Shown here: one piece after another, positions 14,901-25,530 of the stretch
How the letters are laid out: each line of letters opens with the position of its first letter
How positions within the stretch are numbered: the stretch's first letter is position 1
Assembly (NCBI GenBank): GCA_914767715.1
Contig: OU612074.1
Coordinates: forward strand, 10,450,062 to 10,514,061
Direction: 5' to 3'
From: Membranipora membranacea
Taxonomy: Eukaryota; Bryozoa; Gymnolaemata; Cheilostomatida; Membraniporidae
DNA: 64,000 nt
Notes under the pieces: generated by a model
What the model was told of the DNA's origin: nothing
The model's input: only the letters and a program-made list of their open reading frames with translations
Database searches by the model: none
Program-made: the position numbers and the translations under genes

Positions 14901-17478
14901 ATCCATTTATGCATCCTGGAGGTTACTTCAAATGTGCTATATGTTACTGCAAGGTATGTAGTAGAGCAGTTGTATAACATCAATATAAAATGTTAAATAT
15001 ATAGCACCATTTACCGCAATACCTTTTCATTTTCAGTTTGGACTAGTCTTAGATTCAATGATGGAACACTTAATCCTAATACTAGACTGGCGAACATAAT
15101 ATGGTTGCTGGAAAATTTCATTTCTTGTTATAAACAATGTCTGACCCCTGACCTTTTATTGACAGCCTGGAGGCGGTGGATATGATTGTAAGCAGACTGG
15201 ATGCCCAGCTCTGACCTGTCCTGAGCATCGACAGGAGACTCTCCCTGGTGAATGCTGCCCTTCATGTAAAGGTATGTTTTCATCTTTGTCCTGCCTTCGG
15301 AGCAGAGTCAGTTATAAGCGTTGGTAGTGGTTTTTGATGTCAGCATAATGCTAGTATAATACCGGTGTGAGTCACTTGTATGAGGTTGAAAGTTGCAGGT
15401 AATGCAAGAATCTCTGTTATTTTGTGAATGAGCATAAGTTTTGTTCTACCAAGGTTTTGCAAACATTTAAAGAGAAGGTACACAAATAATACTTTGCTTT
15501 GTTGCGTAACTATATATAAAAATAAAACGCTATCTTCTACAAAAGAATATGTTTACCAGGTTATAAATATTGTGTCCCCTTTTATTACAGCTCCTCCAAG
15601 CCCAGATCTGTTACGAGTATCTAACCCGGCCGCACAGCTCAATCTTATGCAGGGAGACAGCGACAGTTACAGCTCCTGTAAAGTAGGAGATAAAGTTTAC
15701 TCTAATGGAGAGACGTTTAATCCTCAGATAGGAACTCTGGGATCATATGGCAATGTCATGTGTACCTGCAGGGTGAGTTTATATGCTTCTTTTGAAAAAA
15801 AAACTTCACACATTTTGTGGTGTCACTTTAAAGTGCCCTGGATTATACATAGTAGTTTGACCTACTGAATCAAATTCTTCTCATGGATATTAAGTTCAAT
15901 AGTTTGACCATATTATTGGCCAGTGTCATGTATATCTAACTACTCAAAATGCCACAAGCAATGCCACAGAAATTTGAATGGAACAGAATGCATCTAGAAG
16001 TTGTGCATATCATGCTTGAATGGCGCTCAAGAGATGGATGTAAGGCTTCCATTACAGTCATACGATTCCAGATTGTAACTGTAGTTTTTCTTAATTACAG
16101 GAAGGAAAGTTAGAATGCAGTAAAAGTCAATGTGATTGTAATAAAAAGTCATCGCGTAAAAATCGCTGCTGTATGAGACAATGTGGATTCTCAGAGTCAG
16201 GTGAGAACAACTTTTTATAATACATAATTGGATTTTTATGATTGCTGCCTTTTAGCATGGCTCGGTGATTGGTTTAGCTTGGGTACCCAGGTCAGCTTGC
16301 TCAGGGGCGGAAGTGACGCGCCCCACCACACCTGACAGAATCAGCTTGAGCACTCAAGCTATGGAGCGTTTTCTCTTAATCGCATGGTTAACAGGGAAAC
16401 AAGGTTTATGTTGGTGGCATGCCTCAGTAATACTCTACGCATGAAGGACTCGATAGTCAAACATTTTATATTCATCAAGCGATGTTCTACTTATGTCCCA
16501 GAGACAGTATAAAGACCTTCTTAGCAAACGGGAAGCATTTTTTTCCAAATGTATTCATAACAATGAGTTGTTTCAATTATATCAGACTTGACGACAAAAT
16601 CATTTCTGAAGGTACATGATTGTCCGTAATGCACACTTGTTTTGAGGTAGTTACACAGCGATAATAATTATCCTTATTCATTGCTTACAATGCTATGCAG
16701 CTTTGATACACACTGATCATGTGATTACTATTGCATGTATATCTCTGATTGATAGAGAGTGAATTATATCACTTAGCATGAGTACCATCAGAGGGAATTT
16801 GGCGTGGCCACCCACAGTAAATCACAGTAATTAGGGGCGGGTACTCGTTAGGTACTCATACTAAATTGAGTCTTACAATCAGAGATACACATGCTAATAG
16901 TGTAGTCTCGATTCAGTGTGGCTTTGATAACCTAGATCGAAGATGCTTCGCTGCTATGTTATTGCCGTTGCTTGTGTGCTGTGCCGTCTTGCTTCACGCT
17001 ATTTGGCCTCGATGCCAGTGGCTCCTAACCCACCCTGTTTTGTCTGAATCATATTGTTGGTTAGGCCTACGCAATCAATATTATAGTGCTTGTGTGCCAT
17101 AATGCTACCAAACACTGTTTTGCTGCAATGTGATATTGTTGTGCGATGAAATTCTGCCAGGTTTTATATTTGCTGCCTAATATTGAGTCAAAAAGTTTCT
17201 AACGATTTTGAGAGATAGTATCTTTCTTTGTCCCTCAGTTGTGATATTCAGTTTCCAATGTACACAGCTGCATTCAGTCTTGAAAACCTTCACAGTACGC
17301 TTAGTAATGGTCACATCATCGGTGCCTTGATATATTCAAATTTACATTCCAATTGTTAAACAGACAGTAGATCCAAGTAGATAAAAAAAGTTTAATGTAA
17401 CATTTTATTCTATTTTTAGACATGATAAGAAAACGAAGAAGGAAGGACAAGAACAAACACAGAGGTGTTTTCTGTTAA
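4348..17478 (+). CDS. CHRD: Chordin (secreted BMP antagonist), 17 exons, 5' end missing
   Basis: Exons: 4348-4448, 5797-5938, 6485-6634, 7066-7177, 8485-8590, 10426-10558, 10973-11187, 11486-11749, 12557-12830, 13160-13347, 13767-13862, 14207-14410, 14732-14953, 15166-15271, 15591-15772, 16101-16200 and 17420-17478. All have AG/GT borders and matching phases, giving about 884 codons. The domain order is that of chordin: VWC1 (exons 1-2), a linker exon (3), four CHRD domains (exons 4-12), then VWC2 (exons 12-13), VWC3 (13-14) and VWC4 (15-16). VWC hallmarks are visible, for example CLRCTC in VWC1 and GECCPAC and GECCPSC in VWC2 and VWC3. CHRD hallmarks include ICLSWRD (exon 6) and TCGGLKSLISG (exon 8). 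The last exon encodes a strongly basic tail (RKRRRK) ending in Cys-stop, possibly heparan-sulfate binding (inference). Chordin is known to bind BMPs outside cells through its VWC domains and to be cut by tolloid proteases. No AATAAA was seen soon after the stop. The exon with the signal peptide was not found. Confidence 0.93.
6827..6858. repeat. Perfect 32-bp palindrome in chordin intron
   Basis: Bases 6827-6858 are fully self-complementary, with half-site TCACAGAGTAAGGATA. A second smaller inverted pair, ATCTGCAGAA with TTCTGCAGAT, flanks a 29-bp loop at about 6880-6928. Both lie in the intron between the linker exon and the first CHRD exon, probably the remains of a fold-back element. Confidence 0.75.
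7430..7720 (-). repeat. Possible tRNA-derived SINE remnant
   Basis: Read on the minus strand, about 7640-7700 has a box-A-like stretch (GTGGATAGCGTG) followed about 30 bp later by a box-B-like GGTTCAATCAC. Downstream on the same strand lies a tail without coding potential. It is intronic in chordin. The B box departs from the GGTTCGAATCC consensus, so this is a weak call. Confidence 0.3.
10156..10300. mobile_element. 145-bp MITE, AGTGCTC termini, TA target site
   Basis: The element starts AGTGCTCG and ends CGAGCACT, has imperfect subterminal inverted repeats (CTAGTGGCCTTACATTAT against ATAATGTAATGCCACTA), and is flanked by TA on both sides (10154-10155 and 10301-10302). A 501-bp relative with the same ends lies at 30340-30840. 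A TA target duplication and short length suggest a Tc1/mariner-mobilised MITE. That superfamily assignment is inference. Confidence 0.7.
13448..13760. repeat. Short degenerate tandem repeats in chordin intron
   Basis: Bases 13448-13600 hold several diverged copies of a motif like TCTCAGACTAGATATT. Next to them, two diverged copies of a roughly 58-bp segment (13606-13663 and 13690-13746) share TTCCTTTT, AACACTGA and TCAATGATT at matching offsets. Both arrays lie just upstream of the exon at 13767. Confidence 0.55.
14207..17478 (+). CDS. CHRD: Chordin VWC2-VWC4 exons and C-terminus
   Basis: Six exons, 14207-14410, 14732-14953, 15166-15271, 15591-15772, 16101-16200 and 17420-17478. Each of the three VWC domains is split by an intron after its first half. 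The C-x-C-K donors at 14410 and 14953 lie at the same place in VWC2 and VWC3, as expected of domains that arose by duplication. VWC4 is the most diverged, with an Asn/Lys/Ser-rich second half and MRQCGF in place of the usual ECCPxC. The terminal exon adds about 19 residues, mostly Arg and Lys. Confidence 0.85.
14557..14621. repeat. CHRD: 65-bp intronic direct repeat, copy 1 (copy 2 at 17350-17414)
   Basis: The segment 14557-14621 recurs at 17350-17414 with only two differences by eye. Both lie in chordin introns, 2.8 kb apart, in the same orientation. Copy 2 ends five bases before the last exon (17420), so it supplies the polypyrimidine and branch region of that acceptor. Copy 1 lies 110 bp before another chordin exon. 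Confidence 0.85.
16730..16915. mobile_element. MITE-like element, relatives at 52775-52950 and 48755-48835
   Basis: The segment begins near TATCTCTGATTGATAGAGA and ends near CAATCAGAGATACACATGCT, so its ends are inverted copies of an ATCTCTGATTG core. An inverted relative lies at 52775-52950, and the left part recurs at 48755-48835. It is intronic in chordin. I could not define a target duplication. Confidence 0.55.
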
Positions 17479-19154
17479 TCTCACCTCACAGCTTTCTTTT
17501 TCTCCACACAATTTTTTCTAATTTATATTTATGTATGGATGTAATGTATATGCATTTTTGGTGTCAAGCTTTACATAATAATATTTTTTTCAATGTGAGG
17601 AGTTGTCCTTTGTTTTGACACGAGAACGTAACTCTAAGCTTGATCTGAACTTTTTTCCTGCTGTTTTCGTTTGATAGGCTAAGGGGGGCATTTTAATCAT
17701 GATATCACAGTTTATCTCCCTTGCGTATCAGAACCAAGAAATATAATTTATAACTATGTACATAATATATGCCATTGTATTTCTTTTTTTATCAAACTGT
17801 ACAATGGGGTTTATATTTATTTCTGGCTGTTTATAATTATTTTGTATGTCCGACTACATGAATTTGAGCAAAATATTGAATCACACCAGGGAGGAGTCTC
17901 CCTGATCACACTGTGCATTTTGTTTGTCAGCTTCATTTCAATACTGAGAGATGATAATTCTTTATTTTTTTATGGCTCGCAGTTTTCACATGCTAATCAG
18001 TTCATTTTTTTTTGTTAGTATAAAGTTACTGCTCTATTTGCCAATCTCTGTTAATCACTCATATTATATTAATCTGATGATGTTTGTATGACATCCAGTA
18101 CAATGCAATAGATTGTATAAAATTACGGTTCAATAATAATTTCCTACACATAATTATTGTTGAATAAGACTCTTCCCTTGAGTGGCAGAGTGATATTGCA
18201 AAAATCAAATATTGAGGGTCCTTGTTATACAGCATATAAATATCTCTGCTACCACGGAGGAACAAGCTTGATATCAAAACGGATATTCATTAACAAAGGT
18301 GTCGAAGGCAAATGCTATCTACAACTAAGGGGATGTCTTTGGATTGCCAAGTCTGTGCTATCCAATTCCATTATTGATATTTGGACTGCAGCGATAAGGC
18401 TAGACGTCAATCAATATCCGAAATTGCAACAATGCCAAATAAATATCAGCGAGCCCATTTTTTGTCTGGAAATTGGGCTGCAGGGGTGTGGTTAGCCTAT
18501 CGTTACAAGCTGTTTTGGTGGGGGGAACAAATATTCTCCCAAACATTCTCTCTACTGCCCATAAACCAATGAGCCAAATCCATTACACCAACATAGCAAA
18601 GCTCATCTAGACAGGCTAGCATAAGCATAAGGATCTGTAAACTTTCTAGAAAACCTCTTTAAACAAATAAATAAATAAATAAAAACTGTTTTCCCATCTT
18701 AAAAGTTGTCTACTACTATTTAGTGTTCTGATTGTAAGAAAACTCAACATTAATCTGTACTTAATACCAACTTTGTTGTCATCCCACCGAAAAACCGATA
18801 GGTTTGGAGGTTGTATTAAGGTAATGCCCATGAAGCAACTCTCATAGGGGACTTCTGACAACTTATGTGGCAGCTGAGCCCTATTTTTGCACACAATAAA
18901 CACCTACAGTTTTGCCTATCCATCCTCAATTATTGTCAAGATAACTAGATTCATACCTGATCTTCTCTTTGGGACTAGTATGAACAACAGCTGGTGATGC
19001 TATGACATAGAAAACTTGCAACAGCCAGCACAGGTTTTTTGGCTTTTTCTAGCCATTTTTATTCAATCCCATAGACATAGTTTTGTCTATGTCTATGAGG
19101 TTGCATAAAAATGTTTTGTCTATGTGCAATCCTCAATCAATCATCAGTGCAACT

Positions 19155-19375
19155 TAATAAAGCCTAAGTGCCTGGGCAAAATGTGTAAAATCTGCTTCAA
19201 TAGAAATGTTGATGGTTAAAATTTGCTCAAATAGAAATTTCTATGGCTCAAAGGCTAAGCAAATCATTTAAGCCTTAGTGCCTGGTCAAAGCTTTTAAAA
19301 TCTGCTTTAATAGTAGTATCAATGGTTCAAAGCCACCTGCTTTGATAGAAATTTCCAAGGTTCAAAGGCTAATCA
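19155..19375. repeat. Two-unit tandem repeat, about 113 bp per unit
   Basis: AAGCCTAAGTGCCTGGGCAA at about 19160 and the near-identical AAGCCTTAGTGCCTGGTCAA at about 19271 start two diverged units. Each also contains internal sub-repeats (ATAGAAAT, ATGGTT and CAAAGGCTAA). No coding potential was seen. Confidence 0.6.
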
Positions 19376-19417
19376 CTAAAGCATCAGGTCATATCAAAGC
19401 CCAGTTTACATAGCCAG

Positions 19418-19790
19418 GCTGAATAGCTCAGTGTGTAGAGCGTCTGCCTGGTACTCACTGTTTATTAAGAATGTTGTGGATTCGAGACTCAACAAGGTCA
19501 GATTTTTTTCCAAACGGGTGCTTTATAACTGGAGCATTTTTACCGTAATCTTCTACTGCTATTGAGTTGTTTTCTGCAAGTGCCCAACAGCTCAGTGGGC
19601 TATCGAAATACCTCTCTGCTTGCACTATTTTGCTACTGATATGCAAAAATTTCTGTGGTCAGAGGGCGCTAAAGCGCCCCTCCCACACCCTCCCCGCCAC
19701 GCCTACGGCATGTGGATCGGGCTGCGCCCGATCATTATGCTCATATCTAAAAAGTCAGTGAGTGAAATTTTTTAGAATATACGGCCCTGG
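19418..19790 (+). repeat. Repeat with tRNA-like head (copy 1 of a family)
   Basis: It starts with a tRNA-like region (box A TAGCTCAGTGTGTAGAGC at 19429, box B GGATTCGAGACTC at about 19480). A body of about 270 bp shared with 46772-47165 follows, containing GC-rich self-complementary stretches such as GGGCGCTAAAGCGCCC and GATCGGGCTGCGCCCGATC. It ends with AGAATATACGGCCCTG. Unlike the second copy it lacks the left terminal inverted repeat, so on its own it would be read as a tRNA-derived SINE. Confidence 0.7.
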
Positions 19791-20334
19791 ATATACCCAT
19801 TGTTAAATTCTGTGCTCCTAGGAGTCATCTTATAAAATAATTGTCATGTAATCTGCTTTACACCTCTCCCGTGTAAGTTTAAATAACAGCAGCTATTGCT
19901 ATGATTTCTTAATTATTTTCATTCATTCATGCAAACTTGTCACAGATTATACTATTATTCAGTTCTCTTATAGTAGCTGCCCATGTACGGCCTGTCATAA
20001 GTTCAGATAGCGGCAATTGCAATCTCCTTATTATGTTCATTTTTTATCTAGACCAAATCGCCTGTATAATTTGTTGTGTCGTTGTATTTGTGACGTGTAA
20101 CACCAATCATAGATATTCCTATTCGCTAAAAGCTTGCCACAGTTCTTTTTTTACCAGGCAGCATATATGACATGAGATGAATTATGTCTCAGTAACAATT
20201 ACCTAATGGGCTGCAAAAAAAGCTGTGGGTTTAATTCTCAGACATAGTTGTGTTTGTGAGATATTGTCGGATTTTAGAATTTTACACCGCTAATTCCTAT
20301 TGGGTGGTAGTAAAAGTCCTACATACCTCTAGAT

Positions 20335-22066
20335 CAGCTGGCGGCAACCTGGTCTATTTTCCAGTGCGGCCTAATGAACAATATGTTGCGGGCTGATTAT
20401 GGCCTTATGCCTGAAAAGATATATATTAAACATTAATTTCGATCCCCATCTGGCATTTTGTAATCTTGATATTCAAGTATGTAGGCACAATATATTTCAA
20501 AATAGTGGCCATTCAGCATTAAGCATGTAGCTTCCAAAGCCGTTTCTAGACATAATCATCTTAACTGTATTGGTTTTAACTCCTTTTTCAAGTGCTTTAG
20601 ATTCAAAATAACCCAGAACGGTGACCTTTGGAAATTCGAATAAAAATTTTCGTTAATATCATAGTAATTAGTTTTTTTAGCAAATCTGTCACCTTGAACA
20701 AGAAATGCAGTTGAGTATCAACAAGTTTTCATGTTACAAATGCTCCTGCTTTATCGCTGAAATGTTCCAGATTGCATCTAATTTTACAGGCATTCGCAAA
20801 AAACTTCCCCGTTGCGGAGGGGTGCCAGCACCCCTCCCACACCCACCCTACTCTTTTCCATACACATGCAAAACTTCACAAGATTTTTTAAATTAGTCCC
20901 AGCGGGCAAATAGTTGTCTAAACTGAGTTGGAAAGAGGTTACCAGAAGAGGCTGAACACTGTTGCCAATTGTATGCCATATGGACCGGTGGAAGAGGTTG
21001 CCAAAAAGGGAATTTTAGCAACCTCTTCAAGAGGTTACATAGATTTTTTATATCCTTCTCAGGGAAGGATATATCAGGGATATTATTAACTGTCTCTATC
21101 CAATTTCGATATTAAGATTATATAGTTAAATTATTTGTTGTATTTATTTATTTTATAAAATAACCTAGAAGGCCTGTGGGAGAGGGAGTAAGAGGTACTG
21201 GCTGAGTGGGGTCAGTAGAAGGCTTCTGCCTTGCTAGGAGCATTTAGCCTTAGGTATTTAGATACCTAGCAAGAATTGTTAATTCATAATTTAACAAATG
21301 TATCATATCCTGACCACCACTTTTTGTGTTGAGTATAAAGTGGTGCCAGAAGCTATTGATTCAATCAATAGCCACGTATTTGCCTATTTCAAATTTCTTG
21401 GATGTGATACTGGTTCACAGGAATTAAATAAGGATGCTAATGTCTTATTTGATTACTTGGTGTCTGGATGTAAAGCATTCTCAAAAACAAGCACTTCTCT
21501 AGGGGAGACAAATGCTACTTTGGTCTGCAAATTACATCGACCTAACCGTGACAACCAATTTTACACTCAGCCTAGACCTCTAAGATTGGTACTGCAGTAA
21601 ATGTGTACCATCGAAAACAATTGGGAGTAAACTGTTTGCATGCTGGAGCCATACTAATAGATGGTAAATACATTGATATTTAAGTGTTGGCTATGTGTTG
21701 TCAGTCCAGAAAAGGCAAGAAAATAAAGTATAAAAGCAGAAGCATCTAAAACCACTTATATCTGTTGCTGGGAAATAGGGATATCTGGCTCCCTCTGGCA
21801 CACCTATCAAAGACAGGTGATGTCAGAGGATATTGGCCAACAAAAATACAGAAGGTTGCTGGCTAAGCCTTGCCGGCTGGGGTATTTCTGTTGAGCTGAC
21901 GTTCCTTGCAGCATACCACAGCTTTTACAAATAAATCTGTTTTAGTTTGTACATAGTTGTTACTCCGGTTCCAATTTTTTACCTGAAAGATATGTTGCGC
22001 TTAATTGTGTTGAGCCTGTTATGTGTAAAATGTGGAATTTTTTTAGAAAAAGGTTCCCCACCCATG
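20335..22066. mobile_element. hAT-like DNA element, 8-bp target duplication
   Basis: The left end is CAGCTGGCGGCAACC and the right end is GGTTCCCCACCCATG, an imperfect terminal inverted repeat of the hAT style. Immediately outside both ends is the identical octamer CTCTAGAT (20327-20334 and 22067-22074), the target duplication length known for hAT elements. The 1732-bp body encodes no recognisable transposase, so it is probably non-autonomous. It contains the left arm (20898 to about 21890) of a large inverted repeat and a 100-codon reading frame (21298-21600) conserved in the other arm. Confidence 0.8.
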
Positions 22067-22930
22067 CTCTAGATCAATGTTGATCCATTTGCTTAAATGC
22101 GGAGTTGTTTTTCCTCCAATGGACAGGGGAGCAACTCCGAATACAGACAAATGAATCATATATATGTTCACTCTGACCAGTGAACCATGAGTGAACTAAG
22201 CTATGATCTGTCCAACTGAGCCGAATAGTTTTGCTCCTTTTCGGTGGTCTCTGATCTTATCAGTTCTAGTTATAAAGAAATTTGCTGACCACAAATGAGA
22301 TCACTTTTACTTTTCTCTCTCATAAAGTACCTATACTATTCGGATTATTTCGAAGTTTATCCGATTAAAGACAAGCTTTTGACCAGTCTGTGTTGGAAAG
22401 TACATTGATGTGGGTTTTTGCACCACCAAATTTCCAGATCTAACTCAAGGCTCATCACACTCCTAATTCAGTCTAAAGTAGGGCTTGACCACTGGGATCT
22501 GCAGCCTGACCCCTGAGCAGACTGTCCTCTTCACCCATCCCAGACAGCCTGCTAAGATTACTAGGGATCTGGACTTGCACTATCTGCTGGATGGCTGTTG
22601 TGCAGCATCATTTTCACATTACTAGTAGTAGTAGCCAGGGTTTGCTTCAGACTGTCACATGTGGCAGACTAGCCTGTCTTGACAAGCTTGTCAAGACCTA
22701 CTCTGCTGGTTAATTTTATTTTGATATTTAGTGCTATGGCTAGTGCGTTTACTCCTTGCTTGTAGCCTGTCTGACAAGCTGTCGTTATACCATCATGATG
22801 GTACTTGCCATGACAGGCTAGTGACGGGCTAGATCTAGCATGCATGTTGCATGTCCTGACCACCTGCCCAGGCTAGGCTAGAGCCCTTGATAGCTTTCTT
22901 TGATGTTAGCTCAATGAGTTAAGCCCTAGA

Positions 22931-23030
22931 CCAGCTGTGGGCAACCTGCGGCCTTTTTGCCGGTTCGGCACAAATAGCAATATTTTGCGATATTTTGTGA
23001 CCTAATAGCCTAATGGCTGTAAAAAGTATA
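22931..23030. mobile_element. Second hAT-like terminus
   Basis: CAGCTGTGGGCAACCTGCGG at 22931 is a typical hAT-family terminus. It sits at the inner end of the right inverted-repeat arm, so this arm may be a second, inverted copy of the same hAT family as 20335-22066. The partner terminus was not found. Confidence 0.4.
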
Positions 23031-23342
23031 CCCAGCCGGCAAGGTTTAGCCAGCAACCTTCTGTAGAGGTTGCCAAGGGGCAGCTTTAGTGTTGGCCAAT
23101 ATCCTCTGACATCACCTGTCTTTGATAGGTATGCCAGAGGGAGCCAGATATCCCAATTTCCCGGCAACAGATATAATTGGTTGTAGATGTTTCTGCTTTT
23201 ATACTCTATTTTCTTGCCATTGGCGGTTGCAGAAATAACCTTTCTGGACTGACAACACATAGCCAACACTCAAATATTAATGTATTTACCATCTATTAGT
23301 ATGGCTCCAGAATGAGAACAGTTTACTCCCCATTGTTTTCGA

Positions 23343-24820
23343 CAGGGCTCTCAACCATTCAGGTTTAGCCTGAGTTACTCAGACTTTTGGGTTCAACTCA
23401 GGCTACTCAGGGGATTTGAGAATGTAAGCTAAAAACTCAGATTTTGCTCGTTGGCAGAGATGAATAATATATAAACAATGCTAAATGTTGCCTTACAATA
23501 ATTTATGTCATATGATCAGGTATTAGATTCTAGTTGTGATAAGCTATGTAAATAATACTGCACTGAACAAATAATAATATTAAAGATTATAAATACTCTC
23601 ACTGCGCTGCCTATTCAAGTCATTTAGGTGAAATCGATATGGCTAAATTCCAATTTGCATTTGAGAATGCTTTTAAAATTTAGCTTGTAACGAACTTGAC
23701 ATGATTGAATGAATCTAGTCTCTAATTTGAACACACTAATAATAATAAATTCTATTTATGAAACGCTTAATAAAATTGTTTAAAAACAATGGTTTCTAAG
23801 CGTTATAGAATATCGACACATAACACCCAGACCCCCACTGAGATGAATAATAAAGATAACATCAAACTTTTGCATGAGAATAATGTGTGGTAATTGTTGT
23901 AGGTATTTTATTTCATTTGTGATAAGCTATGCTCTTATTGAACTGCCAATCCCAGTGATTTGCGAAATAGATTATTATGTCTAAATAGAAGTTTAGACAT
24001 GTTAAAAAAGTGATTTTGCAGGTGAACCGGATAAATCCAGGCAATGATTTCAATAGCATCAAATTACATTGATTATGGCTTTCTACCCTGGCGCCTCGAC
24101 TCGTCAGCCTTTAAATCAATATTTCTACAACCATCATATTTTAACATCATGGGGATACATTTTCGCCTGTGGCGACGGCCTTGGTTAGTCCATATGAATT
24201 GGTTCATCTGGATCAAATCTAAAATTGTTTACGATTTTATGTTTACAAGAAATGCTCTAGGTTTTTATTGATTTACTTGCTATCACAAACATGAAATGTT
24301 GCGAGAAAAGGATGCATATACTTTGTCAATAAAGGAGCTTGTTGCTAGAGTATGGAACTTGCATTTGAGGGCATCGCTCTAAAAAAAATTGTGTTTGATG
24401 TGATGCTCATCAGCAAAACAGCACAATAATATCGAGGTCGCCTACGTCAAGCCTCAAATTCTTGGCAACATTAAAAACTTTCCTTAGTAATTTCTTGTCT
24501 ATGGTACATATGCTCATGTGCAAAACAGGCAGACAGTACATCAAGAGGGAAACTACAAAACCTTTGAACATCATGAAAGCTAACGGCTTTGAACTTAGAT
24601 GCAACATTTTTTTAACAACATACATTCTTGACTTGCTTTGCCAGCTATTCTTTGCACATAATCTTCAAATATCAAGGGTTTCACCCGACAATATTTCTGT
24701 GCCATCTCAGGCGTACCCTCAGCTGTTTATGCTCAGGGCGTTTTACACCTTAAAAATACCACTATGTGACATGCTAATATCAAAACTCAGGTTTCGAATC
24801 CCCCCAGGTTGAGAGCCCTG
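23343..24820. mobile_element. Non-autonomous hAT-like element inserted in the inverted repeat
   Basis: The ends are CAGGGCTCTCAACC and GGTTGAGAGCCCTG, a perfect 14-bp terminal inverted repeat. Flanking octamers are GTTTTCGA (23335-23342) and GGTTTCGA (24821-24828), one mismatch. The intact counterpart site in the left arm (near 21608-21620) lacks the insertion, which shows the empty site directly. A minus-strand frame at 24410-24625 faintly resembles the end of a non-LTR reverse transcriptase. A second, truncated copy of the terminus lies at 44640-44735. Confidence 0.82.
24410..24625 (-). pseudogene. Possible reverse-transcriptase tail fragment
   Basis: The frame contains LLMYCLPVLHMSICTIDKKL, which resembles the region after the catalytic domain of non-LTR retrotransposon reverse transcriptases (known pattern: hydrophobic run, YC-P, then a charged DKK-L segment). 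No catalytic motif is present and the match rests on memory of the family only. It would be a passenger inside the hAT-like element. Confidence 0.25.
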
Positions 24821-25530
24821 GGTTTCGATGGTACAAATTTACTTCAGTACCAATCCTAGAGGTCTAGGCTGAGTGTAAAAATGGTTGTCATGGTTAGGTC
24901 GATGTAATTTGCAGACCAATGTAGCATTTGTCTCCCCTAGCGAAGTGCTTGTTTTTGAGAATGCTTTACATCCGGACACCAAGTAATCAAATAAGACATG
25001 AGCATCCTCATTTAATTCCTGTGAACCAGTATCACATCCAAGAAATTTGAAATAGGCAAATACGACGTTGCCATTGATTAAATCAATTGCTTCTGACACC
25101 ACTTAATACGCAACACAACAAGTGGTGGTCAGGAAATGATACAGTTGTTAAATTATGAATTAATTATTCTTGCTAGGTATCTAAATACCAAATGCTAATT
25201 GCTCTTAGCAAGGCAGAAGCACTCAGCCAGTATCGCTTACTCCCTCTCCCACAGGCCTTCTGGGTAATTTTAGAAAATTAATAAATGTAACAAATATATT
25301 AACTATATAATCTTAATATAGAAATTTGATAGAGACAGTTAATAATATCCCTGATATATCCTTCCCTGAGAAGGATATAAAACCTCTATTCAACTTCTTG
25401 AAGAGGTTGCAAAAAATCCCTTTTTGGCAACATCTTCCACCGGTCCATATGGCATACTATTGGCAACAGTGTTCAGCCTCTTCCGGTAACCTCTTTCCAA
25501 CTCAGTTTAGACAACTATTTGCCCGCTGGG

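Larger units (their letters stand above)
17479..20334. other. Chordin 3' flank and intergenic DNA
   Basis: The first few hundred bases are presumably chordin 3' UTR, but no AATAAA was seen. The rest has no supported gene. It contains an (AAAT)n tract at about 18662-18682, a tandem duplication at 19155-19375, and a repeat with a tRNA-like head at 19418-19790. Confidence 0.6.
20898..25530. repeat. 4.6-kb inverted repeat, arms 20898-21890 and about 23030-25530
   Basis: The two arms match almost throughout in inverted orientation. The outer boundaries are CCCAGCGGGC at 20898 and GCCCGCTGGG ending at 25530. Both arms carry several copies of a GAGGTTGCC or GAGGTTACC motif near the outer end. Both carry the same reading frame (21298-21600 on +, 24839-25102 on -) with the shared block FKFLGCDTGSQELN. 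No known domain was recognised in it. The right arm is longer only because a 1478-bp element (23343-24820) is inserted in it. The spacer is about 1.1 kb. Confidence 0.8.
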
